A stretch of 64,000 nucleotides of DNA, from assembly GCA_029212365.1 (NCBI GenBank), contig JARGOC010000004.1:62001-126000 (forward strand). Direction: 5' to 3'. A program made the position numbers and the translations under genes. The notes under the pieces were generated by a model. The model saw only the letters and a program-made list of their open reading frames with translations. It was not told where the DNA came from and ran no database searches. Of this stretch, positions 7,957-16,119 are shown one piece after another. Numbering within the stretch: position 1 is the stretch's first letter; each line of letters begins with the position of its first letter. This DNA comes from Roseovarius sp. GTDB lineage: Bacteria; Pseudomonadota; Alphaproteobacteria; Rhodobacterales; Rhodobacteraceae.

Positions 7957-8793
7957 ATGCGCCACACACTTCCTATTGCGCCCCAGTTTTATGTGACGGC
8001 CCCGCAACCCTGCCCCTACCTTGAGGGCCGGATGGAGCGAAAGCTGTTCACAGCTCTTCAGGGTGAAGGCGCGCAACGCCTGAATGACGGGCTGTCCAAG
8101 CAGGGCTTTCGCCGATCACAAAATGTGCTTTATCGCCCCTCTTGTGCCGATTGCGCGGCCTGCCTGTCGGCGCGGATCAATGTGGCAAATTTCACCCCCT
8201 CCAAAAGCCAGAAACGCGCTCTCAAACGTGGCGCCTACCTTGAGAGGCGCGCCACGTCGCCTTGGGCCACAGAAGAGCAGTATGATCTTTTTCGCCGTTA
8301 TCTGGGGGATCGCCACGCCGCAGGTGGGATGGCCGACATGGACGCATTTGAGTTCGCAGCCATGATCGAAGAAACTCCGATCCGCACCCGCGTTGTTGAA
8401 TACACCGACCCCGCAAATGACCAACTGACAGCAACCTGCCTGACCGATATCCTCGATGATGGGGTTAGCATGGTGTATTCGTTCTTTGAGCCGGGCAATA
8501 TGCGGTTTTCGCTGGGCACTTATATCATTCTTGACCACATCGACATCGCACGCGAGGCAGGTCTGCCCTATGTTTATCTGGGCTATTGGGTGCCAGGAAG
8601 CGAGAAAATGGGATATAAAGCCAGTTTTTCAGGTCTTGAGGTCTATGCCGGCGGCGCGTGGCAAACCATGGATGACCCTGAGACATTTGACACAAATCTG
8701 CACCCGCTGAGCAACGATCCGATTGCAGAGCAAGTGGCCGAGATTTCATTGCCCGATAGCCAGCCTTTGCGCCCGCATCCGATCAACGACTAA
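7957..8793 (+). CDS. bpt: Aspartate/glutamate leucyltransferase (arginyl/leucyl-tRNA--protein transferase)
   Basis: This is a 278-residue member of the Ate1/Bpt family, which moves an amino acid from charged tRNA to the N-terminus of proteins and so marks them for ClpS/ClpAP degradation (N-degron pathway). The N-terminal half has the conserved cysteine cluster [16 protein letters not shown]; the C-terminal half has the conserved GTYIILDHI and [16 protein letters not shown]. The length matches bacterial Bpt enzymes, which transfer leucine to N-terminal Asp or Glu. Whether this copy uses leucine or arginine cannot be settled from sequence alone. The start at 7957 was kept although the upstream site is weak. 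Confidence 0.92.
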   Translation: MRHTLPIAPQFYVTAPQPCPYLEGRMERKLFTALQGEGAQRLNDGLSKQGFRRSQNVLYRPSCADCAACLSARINVANFTPSKSQKRALKRGAYLERRATSPWATEEQYDLFRRYLGDRHAAGGMADMDAFEFAAMIEETPIRTRVVEYTDPANDQLTATCLTDILDDGVSMVYSFFEPGNMRFSLGTYIILDHIDIAREAGLPYVYLGYWVPGSEKMGYKASFSGLEVYAGGAWQTMDDPETFDTNLHPLSNDPIAEQVAEISLPDSQPLRPHPIND

Positions 8794-8810
8794 ATTCTGA
8801 TCACCCCAAT

Positions 8811-10007
8811 TCACTGATCTGTCGGCGAAGGCGTGAAAAACGCATTCACGGCTGACATCAGGTGCCCCCATGCCGGATCCTGAGGCAAGGGCACATGATT
8901 GCCGCTGTCCAGCATCATGAATTGCGCATCGCCTATACCAGCGGCAATCAAGCGGCCCTGCTCAATCGGGTGGATCGCATCGGAACGCGCGTGGATCACC
9001 AAGGTCGGGGCCCGTACCTTTGGCAGGTCATCCACTACCTCAAAACGATCAACTGCCTGGCGCAACAGGGCGGCGTTATCCGGCGAAATACTTTCGCCTT
9101 GAATGCGCATGAAACTGGCGGTTTGCTCGGGCGTTGCGTCAGGTATGAACAATGCTGAGAATGCCTTTAGAAAAGCGCTTTCCGGCTGCCCCCAACCCGC
9201 ACGGATCAGGTTGAGAATTGTCAGCTCATCCATATCTCCGTCTGACTTGGCACGGTGTACCCGGCCCTGAGCATAGCCACCATATAACACCAGACGGCTG
9301 ACCCTTTCAGGAAAACGCGCTGCAAATCGGATGGCAACGGGCACGGCCTGTGACGCTGCGAACATGGGAAAGCGGCCCAGCCCATTTGCCTCTGTAACCG
9401 CGCGCAGATCTTCTACAAAATCATCAAGGGTTGTGTGCATAAGACTACGCGTTGACAGCCCTGTGCCCCGCTGATCATAGCGATAGACGGTAAAGCTCTG
9501 TTCCAGATGGCCCAAAAACGGCCCCCACACCGGGCATGCGCGATCCAATTCAAGATGCGACAACCAATGCCCCACCCGTACCAGTGGCGGCCCGGATCCA
9601 TGATGACTGTGGGCAATTGGCTCTCCATCAGTAGAAGAAACAACGCGTATTTGCGGGGCGCTGAAAGGTAGGTTCGGCTTGTCGGGTTTTGATGTGCCCT
9701 GCTGTTTCACCTCAACCGCCATGCGAAAACCACGCTTTGGCACGGTGCGGATTATCGCCTGAACCTTGCCATTGTCACCCACGGCTGTGCGGGCAGCATT
9801 TATGCGTGCGCTGATTGTCGCATCAGACACATTCAGATTGTTCCAAACGCGTTCAATCAGGGTGTCTTTGCTGACCAGTTCCCCCTCGGCCCGGATTAGG
9901 CACGCCAATAGCTCATACACCTGCGGCTCCATATGCACGGGGCTATCATCCCGAAGCAATTCGTGACGCAAGTCGTCCAATTCGCAGTGTGCAAATCTAT
10001 AAATCAT
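8811..10007 (-). CDS. Winged-helix DNA-binding domain fused to an alpha/beta hydrolase
   Basis: This 398-residue protein has two domains. Residues 1-98 are an OmpR/ToxR-type winged helix (segments LLACLIRAEGELVSKDTL, SDATISARINAARTAVGD and the RTVPKRGFRM wing). Residues 120-398 are an alpha/beta-hydrolase fold. The catalytic triad can be placed at S219, D343 and H371 (SGNH). The nucleophile elbow reads AASQA instead of the usual GxSxG, so catalysis may be weak or the domain may work as a ligand sensor. It has no membrane segment, so it is probably a cytoplasmic one-component regulator responding to a small molecule. It is divergent from the small gene at 10161, a possible target. Confidence 0.85.
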   Translation of the reverse strand: MIYRFAHCELDDLRHELLRDDSPVHMEPQVYELLACLIRAEGELVSKDTLIERVWNNLNVSDATISARINAARTAVGDNGKVQAIIRTVPKRGFRMAVEVKQQGTSKPDKPNLPFSAPQIRVVSSTDGEPIAHSHHGSGPPLVRVGHWLSHLELDRACPVWGPFLGHLEQSFTVYRYDQRGTGLSTRSLMHTTLDDFVEDLRAVTEANGLGRFPMFAASQAVPVAIRFAARFPERVSRLVLYGGYAQGRVHRAKSDGDMDELTILNLIRAGWGQPESAFLKAFSALFIPDATPEQTASFMRIQGESISPDNAALLRQAVDRFEVVDDLPKVRAPTLVIHARSDAIHPIEQGRLIAAGIGDAQFMMLDSGNHVPLPQDPAWGHLMSAVNAFFTPSPTDQ

Positions 10008-10160
10008 AGATGAACCCTTGCTCGGTATTGGCTGATATTGTCAAGAATTTACGCAAAATCGCGACATTGAAAGCAAATGACAAGGTTTTCTAAAGACCTT
10101 CTTCAAGCGGCCCGTCGGCGTTTGTGGTGTCATGGAATCGTCACCCACAGGAGAACCCCC

Positions 10161-10355
10161 ATGTCAGTCGATCAAACCGACCACATCAAAACCCGCGCCG
10201 ATGGATCCATCGACATCGGATTTTATACGCAGCGTGGGCGTATTCTGCGCAGCCGGGCCGCACATGATATGTTGGCCCCCAAAGCTGCCCCAAAACGAAA
10301 GCGTGTTCACCCGAGTTGGTTCTGGCGGATATGCAGGCGTTACAGCGCAACCTGA
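10161..10355 (+). CDS. Small conserved-type hypothetical protein, 64 residues
   Basis: A very basic protein (pI clearly high) with an ATG at 10161 and an AGGAGA site 7 bases upstream. It contains IDIGFYTQRGRILRSRAAHD, a pattern I associate with small proteins of Rhodobacterales of unknown function, and a basic tail ending HPSWFWRICRRYSAT. No membrane segment or signal is seen. It is divergent from the winged-helix/hydrolase fusion and is followed by a long hairpin terminator, so it is a single-gene unit. Confidence 0.62.
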   Translation: MSVDQTDHIKTRADGSIDIGFYTQRGRILRSRAAHDMLAPKAAPKRKRVHPSWFWRICRRYSAT

Positions 10356-10404
10356 TGTTCACCCGCCCGATGCTGCGGCCGAGGCATCAACCCCCTTTGG
10401 TGAT

Positions 10405-10459
10405 CCCCCGGAAGCCACAAAACCTTGGTGTGGTTCTGCGGTTTCCGGGGAGGGTTTTT
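10405..10459 (+). terminator. Long hairpin terminator after the 64-residue gene
   Basis: The outer stem is CCCCGGAA (10406-10413) with TTCCGGGG (10443-10450). Pairing continues inward with three small mismatches to AACC/GGTT. Five T follow at 10455-10459 on the plus strand. The same hairpin lies just beyond the stop of the minus-strand TRAP permease and may protect or end that transcript too, although no T-run exists on that side. Confidence 0.75.
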
Positions 10460-10461
10460 GA

Positions 10462-12816
10462 TCAGTTCGAGATGAGAGCCGGAACAATCGTCACAATCGC
10501 CGGGAAGAACCACAAGATCGCCAGTCCCGCGACCTGGATCAGCACAAACGGTGCCACCCCGCGATAGATATGGCCTGTGGTAACCCCTTTGGGCGCAACG
10601 CCTCGCAAATAGAACAGCGCAAAGCCAAAGGGCGGCGTCAGGAACGAGGTTTGCAAGTTCACCGCGATCATGATTGTCACCCATTTGGGATCAAACGTAC
10701 CACCATAGATCACCGGACCAACGATGGGGATCACGATATAGATGATCTCCAGGAAATCGAGCACAAAGCCCAGCACAAAGAGCACAAGCATCACAATCAA
10801 AAAGACGGTAAATTCATTGTCAAAGCTCTTGAGGAACTGCTGGATGTAATGTTCGCCGCCAAAACTGATCACCACAAGGTTCAACAGTTGTGAGCCGATC
10901 AGAATGGTAAATACCATCGACGTGACCTTGGCGGTTTCGCGCACGACCGGGGTCAATACGCCCCCCACAAACAATGTCCAGCAGGCAAACAGCAACCCAA
11001 AGACCGCAAAGAGATAGGCCACTTTGGCCACCCCAAAGGCAATCCAGGTTTCCACCGAGACATCAGACACGTTCACCCGCAGATCAAAGTTCATGCCCAT
11101 CAAAATCGCTATGACAATGGCAAAGGTGGCAAACAATATGATCTTGGGCGAGCGGTCTTCATCCCTGAGCTTGCGATAGGCCGCCAGCATGATGGCCCCG
11201 CCAGCGCCAAGAGCTGCTGCGGGTGTTGGATTGGTGATCCCACCCAGAATAGACCCCAGCACCGCGACAATCAGAACCAGCGGAGGAAAAACCACTCGGA
11301 TCAGATCATTCTCGGCCAAACGGGCGGCGGCATGGGCACAGCCCCACAAGGCCAGAGCCAGCGGAATGGCCAGGATTATGATAGAGACACCAGAGCTCAT
11401 CGCAGGGCCAACAAGCAGAATATCTACCAAAAGACCCAACACGACCCCAAGCCCGCCAATCAACAACGGTGCCGGGCTGGCCGAAGGTTTCGTACCGCGT
11501 GCCACCACCAAAACCAGCGCCAGCAAAAGGAACATGATGGCGACACCGGTTCCGATTGGGGCAGCGGCCTCAATCTTGTCTAAACGCAGCGCAGCCATTT
11601 CGTCTTCGCTCAATTGCACCGATTGCTCGACACCGCCCGCATCGTCGATGGCGGTTTGTTCGGCCACGGCGGCATCCCAGACCTCCTGACCATGCAGGTC
11701 AATCATCGCAGCCTGACAATCGGGGTTAACATTGGTGCGCAACGACGCCACATCACCTTGTTGGGTATAGCTGTTTACGGTCAGATTTTGCGAGCCAACA
11801 ACGCCGGCCTGCCCCAACATCACTGTGCCGACGATCAACACGACAGGCACCCCAAGAAGCCAGGTGAAGGCTTCGCTGCGCGTGATAGGTTCACTGCCTG
11901 ATGTTCCCATCTGCACCGCAGGCGCTTTGGTAGGGTTCAACAACGCATAGCCAAATGCATAAAGCGCATACAACAAGGCCAGCAGGATACCAGGCAGCAA
12001 AGCCGCCTGAAACAACGTCCCGACAGAGACAACAGCCGGTTCACCCAGATAGGTCAACGCATCCGAACAGCCCAATTCCTGGGCGCGATTTTCCTGCGCT
12101 ACGGAATAAAGATCACCCGCCAGAGTGCCCAGCAAAACGATCACGATGGATGGCGGAATAATTTGCCCCAACGTGCCCGAGGCGGCGATAACGCCTGTGG
12201 CAATTTCAGGCGAATAGTTATTTCGCAGCATGGTTGGCAAGCTGAGCAGCCCCATTGTGACCACAGTGGCCCCCACGATCCCGGTTGAGGCCGCAAGGAA
12301 CGCACCCACAACCACAACCGACACAGCCAAACCGCCCGGCAATGGCCCAAAAACACGTGCCATTGTGGTCAGCAGATCATTGGCAATTTTTGAACGCTCC
12401 AGCGTGATGCCCATCAGCACAAACATCAGCACGGCCAGCAAGGTCTCAATCGAATTCCCCGCAAGAACCCGTTCATTGATCCGGTTGACAATGAAGCTGA
12501 CGTTGCGATCCAGTGCCATTTCCCAGCCACGCGGGAAAACCGGCTCGGCCATTCGCGGCAAGTCGGGATATCTGAATGTGGATATGGTTTCTGCCTTCAC
12601 GCCGGTGGCGACAACATCCTTAAACGCCTGGCTTGAGCTGTCAATCGCTTGGTGAACAAGCAATCCCGCACTGTCTAGCCCTGCAATAATTGCAAAGGAA
12701 ATGATCCCTGCCCCACCAATGGCAAACGCCACCGGAAAGCCTGACAGGATACCCCCAAACAGGCACAGGAATACAATGATCAGGCCAATCTCGACGCCAT
12801 CTAGTCCAAACAACAT
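10462..12816 (-). CDS. dctM: TRAP transporter large permease, enlarged DctM subunit
   Basis: This is a 784-residue inner-membrane protein. The N-terminal part has DctM features (SGFPVAFAIGGAG, AASGTLGQIIPPSIVIVLLG) and so does the C-terminal part (LDFLEIIYIVIPIVGPVIYGG, LTPPFGFALFYLRG). DctM subunits are usually about 430-450 residues; this one carries two insertions: an extra segment around residues 55-110, and a large middle block (about 300-560) with a soluble stretch and additional membrane helices. Large forms like this occur in TRAP systems of the TakPQM / mannitol-chloroaromatic type. It overlaps the dctQ stop by one base and is the last gene of the dctP-dctQ-dctM operon. The substrate is probably an organic acid, by family only. 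Confidence 0.93.
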   Translation of the reverse strand: MLFGLDGVEIGLIIVFLCLFGGILSGFPVAFAIGGAGIISFAIIAGLDSAGLLVHQAIDSSSQAFKDVVATGVKAETISTFRYPDLPRMAEPVFPRGWEMALDRNVSFIVNRINERVLAGNSIETLLAVLMFVLMGITLERSKIANDLLTTMARVFGPLPGGLAVSVVVVGAFLAASTGIVGATVVTMGLLSLPTMLRNNYSPEIATGVIAASGTLGQIIPPSIVIVLLGTLAGDLYSVAQENRAQELGCSDALTYLGEPAVVSVGTLFQAALLPGILLALLYALYAFGYALLNPTKAPAVQMGTSGSEPITRSEAFTWLLGVPVVLIVGTVMLGQAGVVGSQNLTVNSYTQQGDVASLRTNVNPDCQAAMIDLHGQEVWDAAVAEQTAIDDAGGVEQSVQLSEDEMAALRLDKIEAAAPIGTGVAIMFLLLALVLVVARGTKPSASPAPLLIGGLGVVLGLLVDILLVGPAMSSGVSIIILAIPLALALWGCAHAAARLAENDLIRVVFPPLVLIVAVLGSILGGITNPTPAAALGAGGAIMLAAYRKLRDEDRSPKIILFATFAIVIAILMGMNFDLRVNVSDVSVETWIAFGVAKVAYLFAVFGLLFACWTLFVGGVLTPVVRETAKVTSMVFTILIGSQLLNLVVISFGGEHYIQQFLKSFDNEFTVFLIVMLVLFVLGFVLDFLEIIYIVIPIVGPVIYGGTFDPKWVTIMIAVNLQTSFLTPPFGFALFYLRGVAPKGVTTGHIYRGVAPFVLIQVAGLAILWFFPAIVTIVPALISN

Positions 12817-13706
12817 CAGTGCGTCCCCTCATAGGCTTCTTCGCCTTCGCCAAGTGAATCTCTGTCCAGGTATTTGCCTTCACTGGCCGGACCTTCCTTC
12901 CACTCAAGATAAGAGCGGTAGAAAAACGCGACCCCATGCAAAAACACCATGCCCGCAAAACACACGAGCAGGATTTTGAAAAGGAAATAACCGTTAAACC
13001 CATTGGGGCTAAAGCCGATGGTTTCTACATTCCAGCGCACCGCGCGGGATTTCGTGATCAGACGCTCCAACGAGTCGGATGCCGAAGGTTTGGGCGTAAT
13101 CAGGTGACGCCACATGAAGTACCAACCGTACATCCAGGTCAGCGTCGCCATGGGCAGCATAAAGATCAGGCTGCCAAACATGTCGATCACCCGTTTGGTG
13201 CGAAATTTCACAGCAGCGTAGAACAGATCAACCCGCACATGGCTGCCCTGAACAAAGGCATAGGTGCAGCACAGGGACACCACCAAAGCATTATAGAGCT
13301 TCAGCTCCTCGGCCCACCAGCTGATGTCCTTTTCCAGCACAATGCCAAAGGCAAAGGAAATATCCGGCCGGGTGAATACTCGCTGGATGAAAACGATGAT
13401 AATCTGTTGCAACACCATCAACAGACCGGCCCAGGCAAAGAAGCGGCCAAGCGTGTTGGCAAACCCTTCGAGCACCCGCACACAGCCCCACATGAAGGTG
13501 TTGCGCCAAAGGCCTATGGCAGTAAAAATCAGGAATATGGTGAAGACCACAAAGAAGAACTCAACCGATCCGCCGTAATAGACGAAGCGCATGATTGCTT
13601 CCTTGTTGGACCAATCCAGCCAGAGGCCTGGATGACTGAGCGCATAAAACAGATTGTAAAAGGCCAGTCCAATATTTTGGAATACCCAAAGAACTCCGTT
13701 CAGCAT
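12816..13706 (-). CDS. dctQ: TRAP transporter small permease, DctQ family
   Basis: This 296-residue membrane protein is longer than the typical 160-230 of DctQ. It has an N-terminal amphipathic region, a membrane helix near residues 45-67 (VEFFFVVFTIFLIFTAIGLW), then the usual four-helix DctQ core with a conserved RVDLFYAAVKFRTKRVIDM segment (about 177-195). It would pair with the DctM subunit in the inner membrane. The stop/start overlap with dctM is one base, so translation is coupled. A hairpin sits between this gene and dctP. Confidence 0.92.
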   Translation of the reverse strand: MLNGVLWVFQNIGLAFYNLFYALSHPGLWLDWSNKEAIMRFVYYGGSVEFFFVVFTIFLIFTAIGLWRNTFMWGCVRVLEGFANTLGRFFAWAGLLMVLQQIIIVFIQRVFTRPDISFAFGIVLEKDISWWAEELKLYNALVVSLCCTYAFVQGSHVRVDLFYAAVKFRTKRVIDMFGSLIFMLPMATLTWMYGWYFMWRHLITPKPSASDSLERLITKSRAVRWNVETIGFSPNGFNGYFLFKILLVCFAGMVFLHGVAFFYRSYLEWKEGPASEGKYLDRDSLGEGEEAYEGTH

Positions 13707-13760
13707 GGTTCACTATGCCCCCGGTTTGCGGGCCTATGACCCGTCATTTTTGTGAAAGCA

Positions 13761-13786
13761 CAGGCCCCGGATCACTCCGGAGCCTG
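13761..13786 (-). terminator. Intercistronic hairpin between dctP and dctQ
   Basis: On the minus strand CAGGCTCCGG pairs with CCGGGGCCTG around a 6-base loop (one G-T pair), followed by only three T. It lies between the binding-protein gene and the permease genes. Partial terminators or stabilising hairpins here commonly make the binding protein more abundant than the membrane subunits. Confidence 0.6.
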
Positions 13787-13807
13787 CTGTATGTGTACCT
13801 GCTGAGC

Positions 13808-14890
13808 TTAGCCCAGAATGCGGTCACGCTGGTCGCGATAAGTGCCAGTCGACTGAGTGATCCAGCCCGACGACGCTTTCATCGAGGCAATGTAATCATT
13901 GTAGATTTCAGCAAACAGCTCATCGCCCATGAACTCGTCATAGACTTCCTGGCTGGCTGCGCCCAAACCATCCCAGACGCTATCCGGGAATTCCAGAACC
14001 TGAACGCCACCGGCTTTCAGGCGCTCAAGGGCCGCACTGTTGTTCATCAGGAACTGGCTAAGGCTCCAGATGTTGGTATGGCCCGCGGCGATCTCGATGA
14101 TCGACTGTTGCGTCGGTGTCAGCTCATTGAACACATCAAGGTTTGTCGCCAATGACAGGCCCGCAGCAGGCTCGTGGAAGCCGGCCGTGTAATAGAACTT
14201 GGTGATTTCCTGGAAACCGGCTTTCTCGTCCGCCCAAGGGCCGATCCACTCGGTTCCGTCAATCGCACCCGAGGCCAGCGCCTGGTACACTTCGGCACCG
14301 GGCAGGTTCTGGATGGATGCACCCATTTTGCCCAAGGCTTTGCCGCCAAGGCCAGGCATCCGGAATTTCAGGCCATTGAAATCTTCGGGGCCTTTGATCT
14401 CTTTAGCGAACCAGCCACCGGCCTGTGGGCCAGTGTTGCCCGCCAAGAAGGATTTCAGACCAAAGATCTCACCCAGCTGGTCGTGCATCGCACTCCCCTT
14501 GCCGTGATAATACCAGTTGTTCATCTCAGTCGCAGTCATGCCAAAGGGAACGCCCGTGAAGAAGGCAAAGCCCGGATGCTGGTTGACGAAATAATAGTCA
14601 GCCGCGTGATACATGTCGGCCTGACCGGCGGTCACCGCATCAAACACTTCAAACGCGCCAACCAGTTCGCCGGCCGCTTTCACTTCGACGGTCAGGCTGC
14701 CGTCGGACATGGCGTTGATGTTGTCTGCCGCTTTTTGAGCCGCATCAAACACCCCAGCAAGGCCACGGCCCCAGCTGGTGACCATCGTCAGTGTGCGTTT
14801 ACCTTGTGCATAGGCCGGTGCGGCCAGTGCGGATGCTGCAGCGGCTGTGCCGCCAAGTGCCGAATTCTTTAAAAAAGAACGACGATCCAT
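13808..14890 (-). CDS. dctP: TRAP transporter periplasmic substrate-binding protein, DctP/TakP-like
   Basis: This 360-residue binding protein has a twin-arginine signal at the N-terminus (MDRRSFLKNSA, then a hydrophobic stretch ending AAPAYAQ, cleavage near residue 28). The mature part matches the DctP fold; YQALASGAIDGTEWIGPW resembles the TakP group, whose characterised member from Rhodobacter sphaeroides binds 2-keto acids. The true ligand here is not proven. A strong GGGAGGAGA site precedes the ATG at 14890. It is first in the dctP-dctQ-dctM operon, and the hairpin at 13761-13786 separates it from dctQ. Confidence 0.95.
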   Translation of the reverse strand: MDRRSFLKNSALGGTAAAASALAAPAYAQGKRTLTMVTSWGRGLAGVFDAAQKAADNINAMSDGSLTVEVKAAGELVGAFEVFDAVTAGQADMYHAADYYFVNQHPGFAFFTGVPFGMTATEMNNWYYHGKGSAMHDQLGEIFGLKSFLAGNTGPQAGGWFAKEIKGPEDFNGLKFRMPGLGGKALGKMGASIQNLPGAEVYQALASGAIDGTEWIGPWADEKAGFQEITKFYYTAGFHEPAAGLSLATNLDVFNELTPTQQSIIEIAAGHTNIWSLSQFLMNNSAALERLKAGGVQVLEFPDSVWDGLGAASQEVYDEFMGDELFAEIYNDYIASMKASSGWITQSTGTYRDQRDRILG

Positions 14891-15167
14891 ATGGTATCTC
14901 CTCCCGAGTATTTATGGTAGCGCGCGGCGGTTTACCCCCGGCGCGGATCGTTGCAAGTGGAGGAACCTTAACGCGGTGCATCCGGCTTGGGAATACCGAG
15001 TATTGCGTAGATACGGCCTTAATTCCCTTTTATTGGGCCTCTTGCACCAAATCCGCGTATTTGTGGAGGCAAATCTCTGACACATCTGCGCGGCGCTTTG
15101 CCCTAAATACCGCAGGTTTTATGTGGGCCTGCCTTGCATGCAGACAGTCTGACCGAGTGTCGGCGAA
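14891..15167. other. Promoter region of the TRAP operon
   Basis: No gene is seen in these 277 bases. A short inverted repeat AATAC-CGA-GTATT at 14992-15004 lies about 100 bases upstream of dctP and could be an operator. The stretch GTATTTGTGGA near 15056 resembles part of the dispersed repeat core on the opposite strand, but the match is too short to call. Confidence 0.4.
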
Positions 15168-15536
15168 TCAAATTGCTTGGCCAAAAAAGACCAACGTGCC
15201 GTCTTCATCCGTCACATGGAATTCGCGCTGCCCGTATTCCTGATTGAACGGAGCGCGCACGCGCCCCTCGGGCAAACGTTCCAATCGGTCACGCAAGCTA
15301 TCATAAAGCGCATCAATTCCTGTGACGTCGATGTAAAATGAGCCTTCCCTCTCGGGGTGGGACAAATCAACATCAGAGCTGACCTCCACCAGACGCAAAG
15401 CCACATCATCACGGCGCAAAAAGGCATAATTGTCGGCCTGAAAGCCCACAGTAAACCCCAGCATGTCGCAATAAAACGCCACTTGGGCGTCAAGCTTGGT
15501 ACAAGGGATAAACGGCGTTATTTGTGTCATTCGCAT
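15168..15536 (-). CDS. VOC (glyoxalase/bleomycin-resistance) family protein
   Basis: This 122-residue protein has the single-domain VOC fold pattern: an N-terminal FIPCTKLDAQVAFYCDMLGF, a central RLVEVSSDVDL and a C-terminal REFHVTDEDGTLVFFGQ. Members bind a metal and act as lyases, isomerases, dioxygenases or drug-binding proteins; I cannot assign a substrate. I chose the ATG at 15536 because AAAGGA lies 7 bases upstream; a GTG-type start at 15563 would add a short unlikely leader. The C-terminal metal-ligand glutamate region is present. It stands alone, minus strand, between the TRAP operon and the ilv leader. Confidence 0.85.
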   Translation of the reverse strand: MRMTQITPFIPCTKLDAQVAFYCDMLGFTVGFQADNYAFLRRDDVALRLVEVSSDVDLSHPEREGSFYIDVTGIDALYDSLRDRLERLPEGRVRAPFNQEYGQREFHVTDEDGTLVFFGQAI

Positions 15537-15593
15537 AATCTTGTCCTTTGTGAGGAACCGCATTCAACGCAAAACCACTGGCGAAAATGTTGA

Positions 15594-15962
15594 TTATCTC
15601 GCCCCTTGCCCCCCATGATACAGGATATCGCCCCATTCTTCATGCATCTTGTTGCGTGCGTTTGTGTCTTCAAAGTCCAAGAGACAGGCATCCCGATCCC
15701 TGCAGGCACACCCCGGATCATACACCACCTTGATCAAGGTCTGAGCGATGTCACGCCTGTGCCCGCCTGAGACCTTTGCCCCAATAAATGCGCCATGGTC
15801 ATGATTTAAAACGATATTCATGCCTAGATCACGTGACCACGCCCACAGCGCGGCGCTGGCTGGCGCAACAAATGCAAAGATAACGCCCGGTTTGCGACAT
15901 TTTTTTGGATAACCCTGTTGACGCCCTGTGCCCCTGCTCATAATCTCTTGCGGACGTAGCAT
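15594..15962 (-). CDS. Doubtful ORF, hypothetical protein
   Basis: An open frame of 122 codons divergent from the ilv leader. The last 75 residues look most protein-like, with a cysteine pair CACRDRDAC and an acidic/aromatic end (EEWGDILYHGGQ). The first 45 residues are less convincing. A start at 15821 (MNIVLNHDHG) is an alternative. Neither start has a good ribosome binding site. I do not recognise a family. It may be a real small gene or chance. Confidence 0.4.
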   Translation of the reverse strand: MLRPQEIMSRGTGRQQGYPKKCRKPGVIFAFVAPASAALWAWSRDLGMNIVLNHDHGAFIGAKVSGGHRRDIAQTLIKVVYDPGCACRDRDACLLDFEDTNARNKMHEEWGDILYHGGQGAR

Positions 15963-15977
15963 GAAGGAGTCGGCGTA

Positions 15978-16025
15978 ATGACCGAACTAGTGGTGATCGT
16001 GAGAAAATGGCGCATGGGCCGGTAA
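15978..16025 (+). CDS. ilv leader peptide, 15 residues
   Basis: The ATG at 15978 has AAGGAG 9 bases upstream and encodes MTELVVIVRKWRMGR. Codons 4-8 are Leu-Val-Val-Ile-Val, five branched-chain amino acid codons in a row, directly in front of an antiterminator/terminator pair and the acetolactate synthase gene. A ribosome would stall here when charged branched-chain tRNAs are scarce. This is the architecture of attenuation leader peptides such as ilvL and ivbL. The peptide itself is unlikely to have a separate function. Confidence 0.88.
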   Translation: MTELVVIVRKWRMGR

Positions 16026-16076
16026 CGGCAACCATATTGGTCCCCCATGCGCCCCCGAAAAATCGGGGGCTTTTTT
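16009..16076 (+). promoter_or_regulatory. Transcription attenuator of the ilvI operon
   Basis: The terminator stem is GCCCCCGA (16051-16058) with TCGGGGGC (16063-16070), loop AAAA, then six T (16071-16076). A competing stem pairs GGCGCATGGG (16009-16018) with CCCATGCGCC (16044-16053) and shares bases 16051-16053 with the terminator. A ribosome stalled on the LVVIV codons leaves 16009-16018 free, so the antiterminator forms. One that reaches the stop at 16025 covers it, so the terminator forms. The mechanism is inferred from this arrangement. Confidence 0.88.
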
Positions 16077-16119
16077 ATGTGCGTAAGAAAATATGTGATG
16101 TCATGAACGGAGCGAACAA

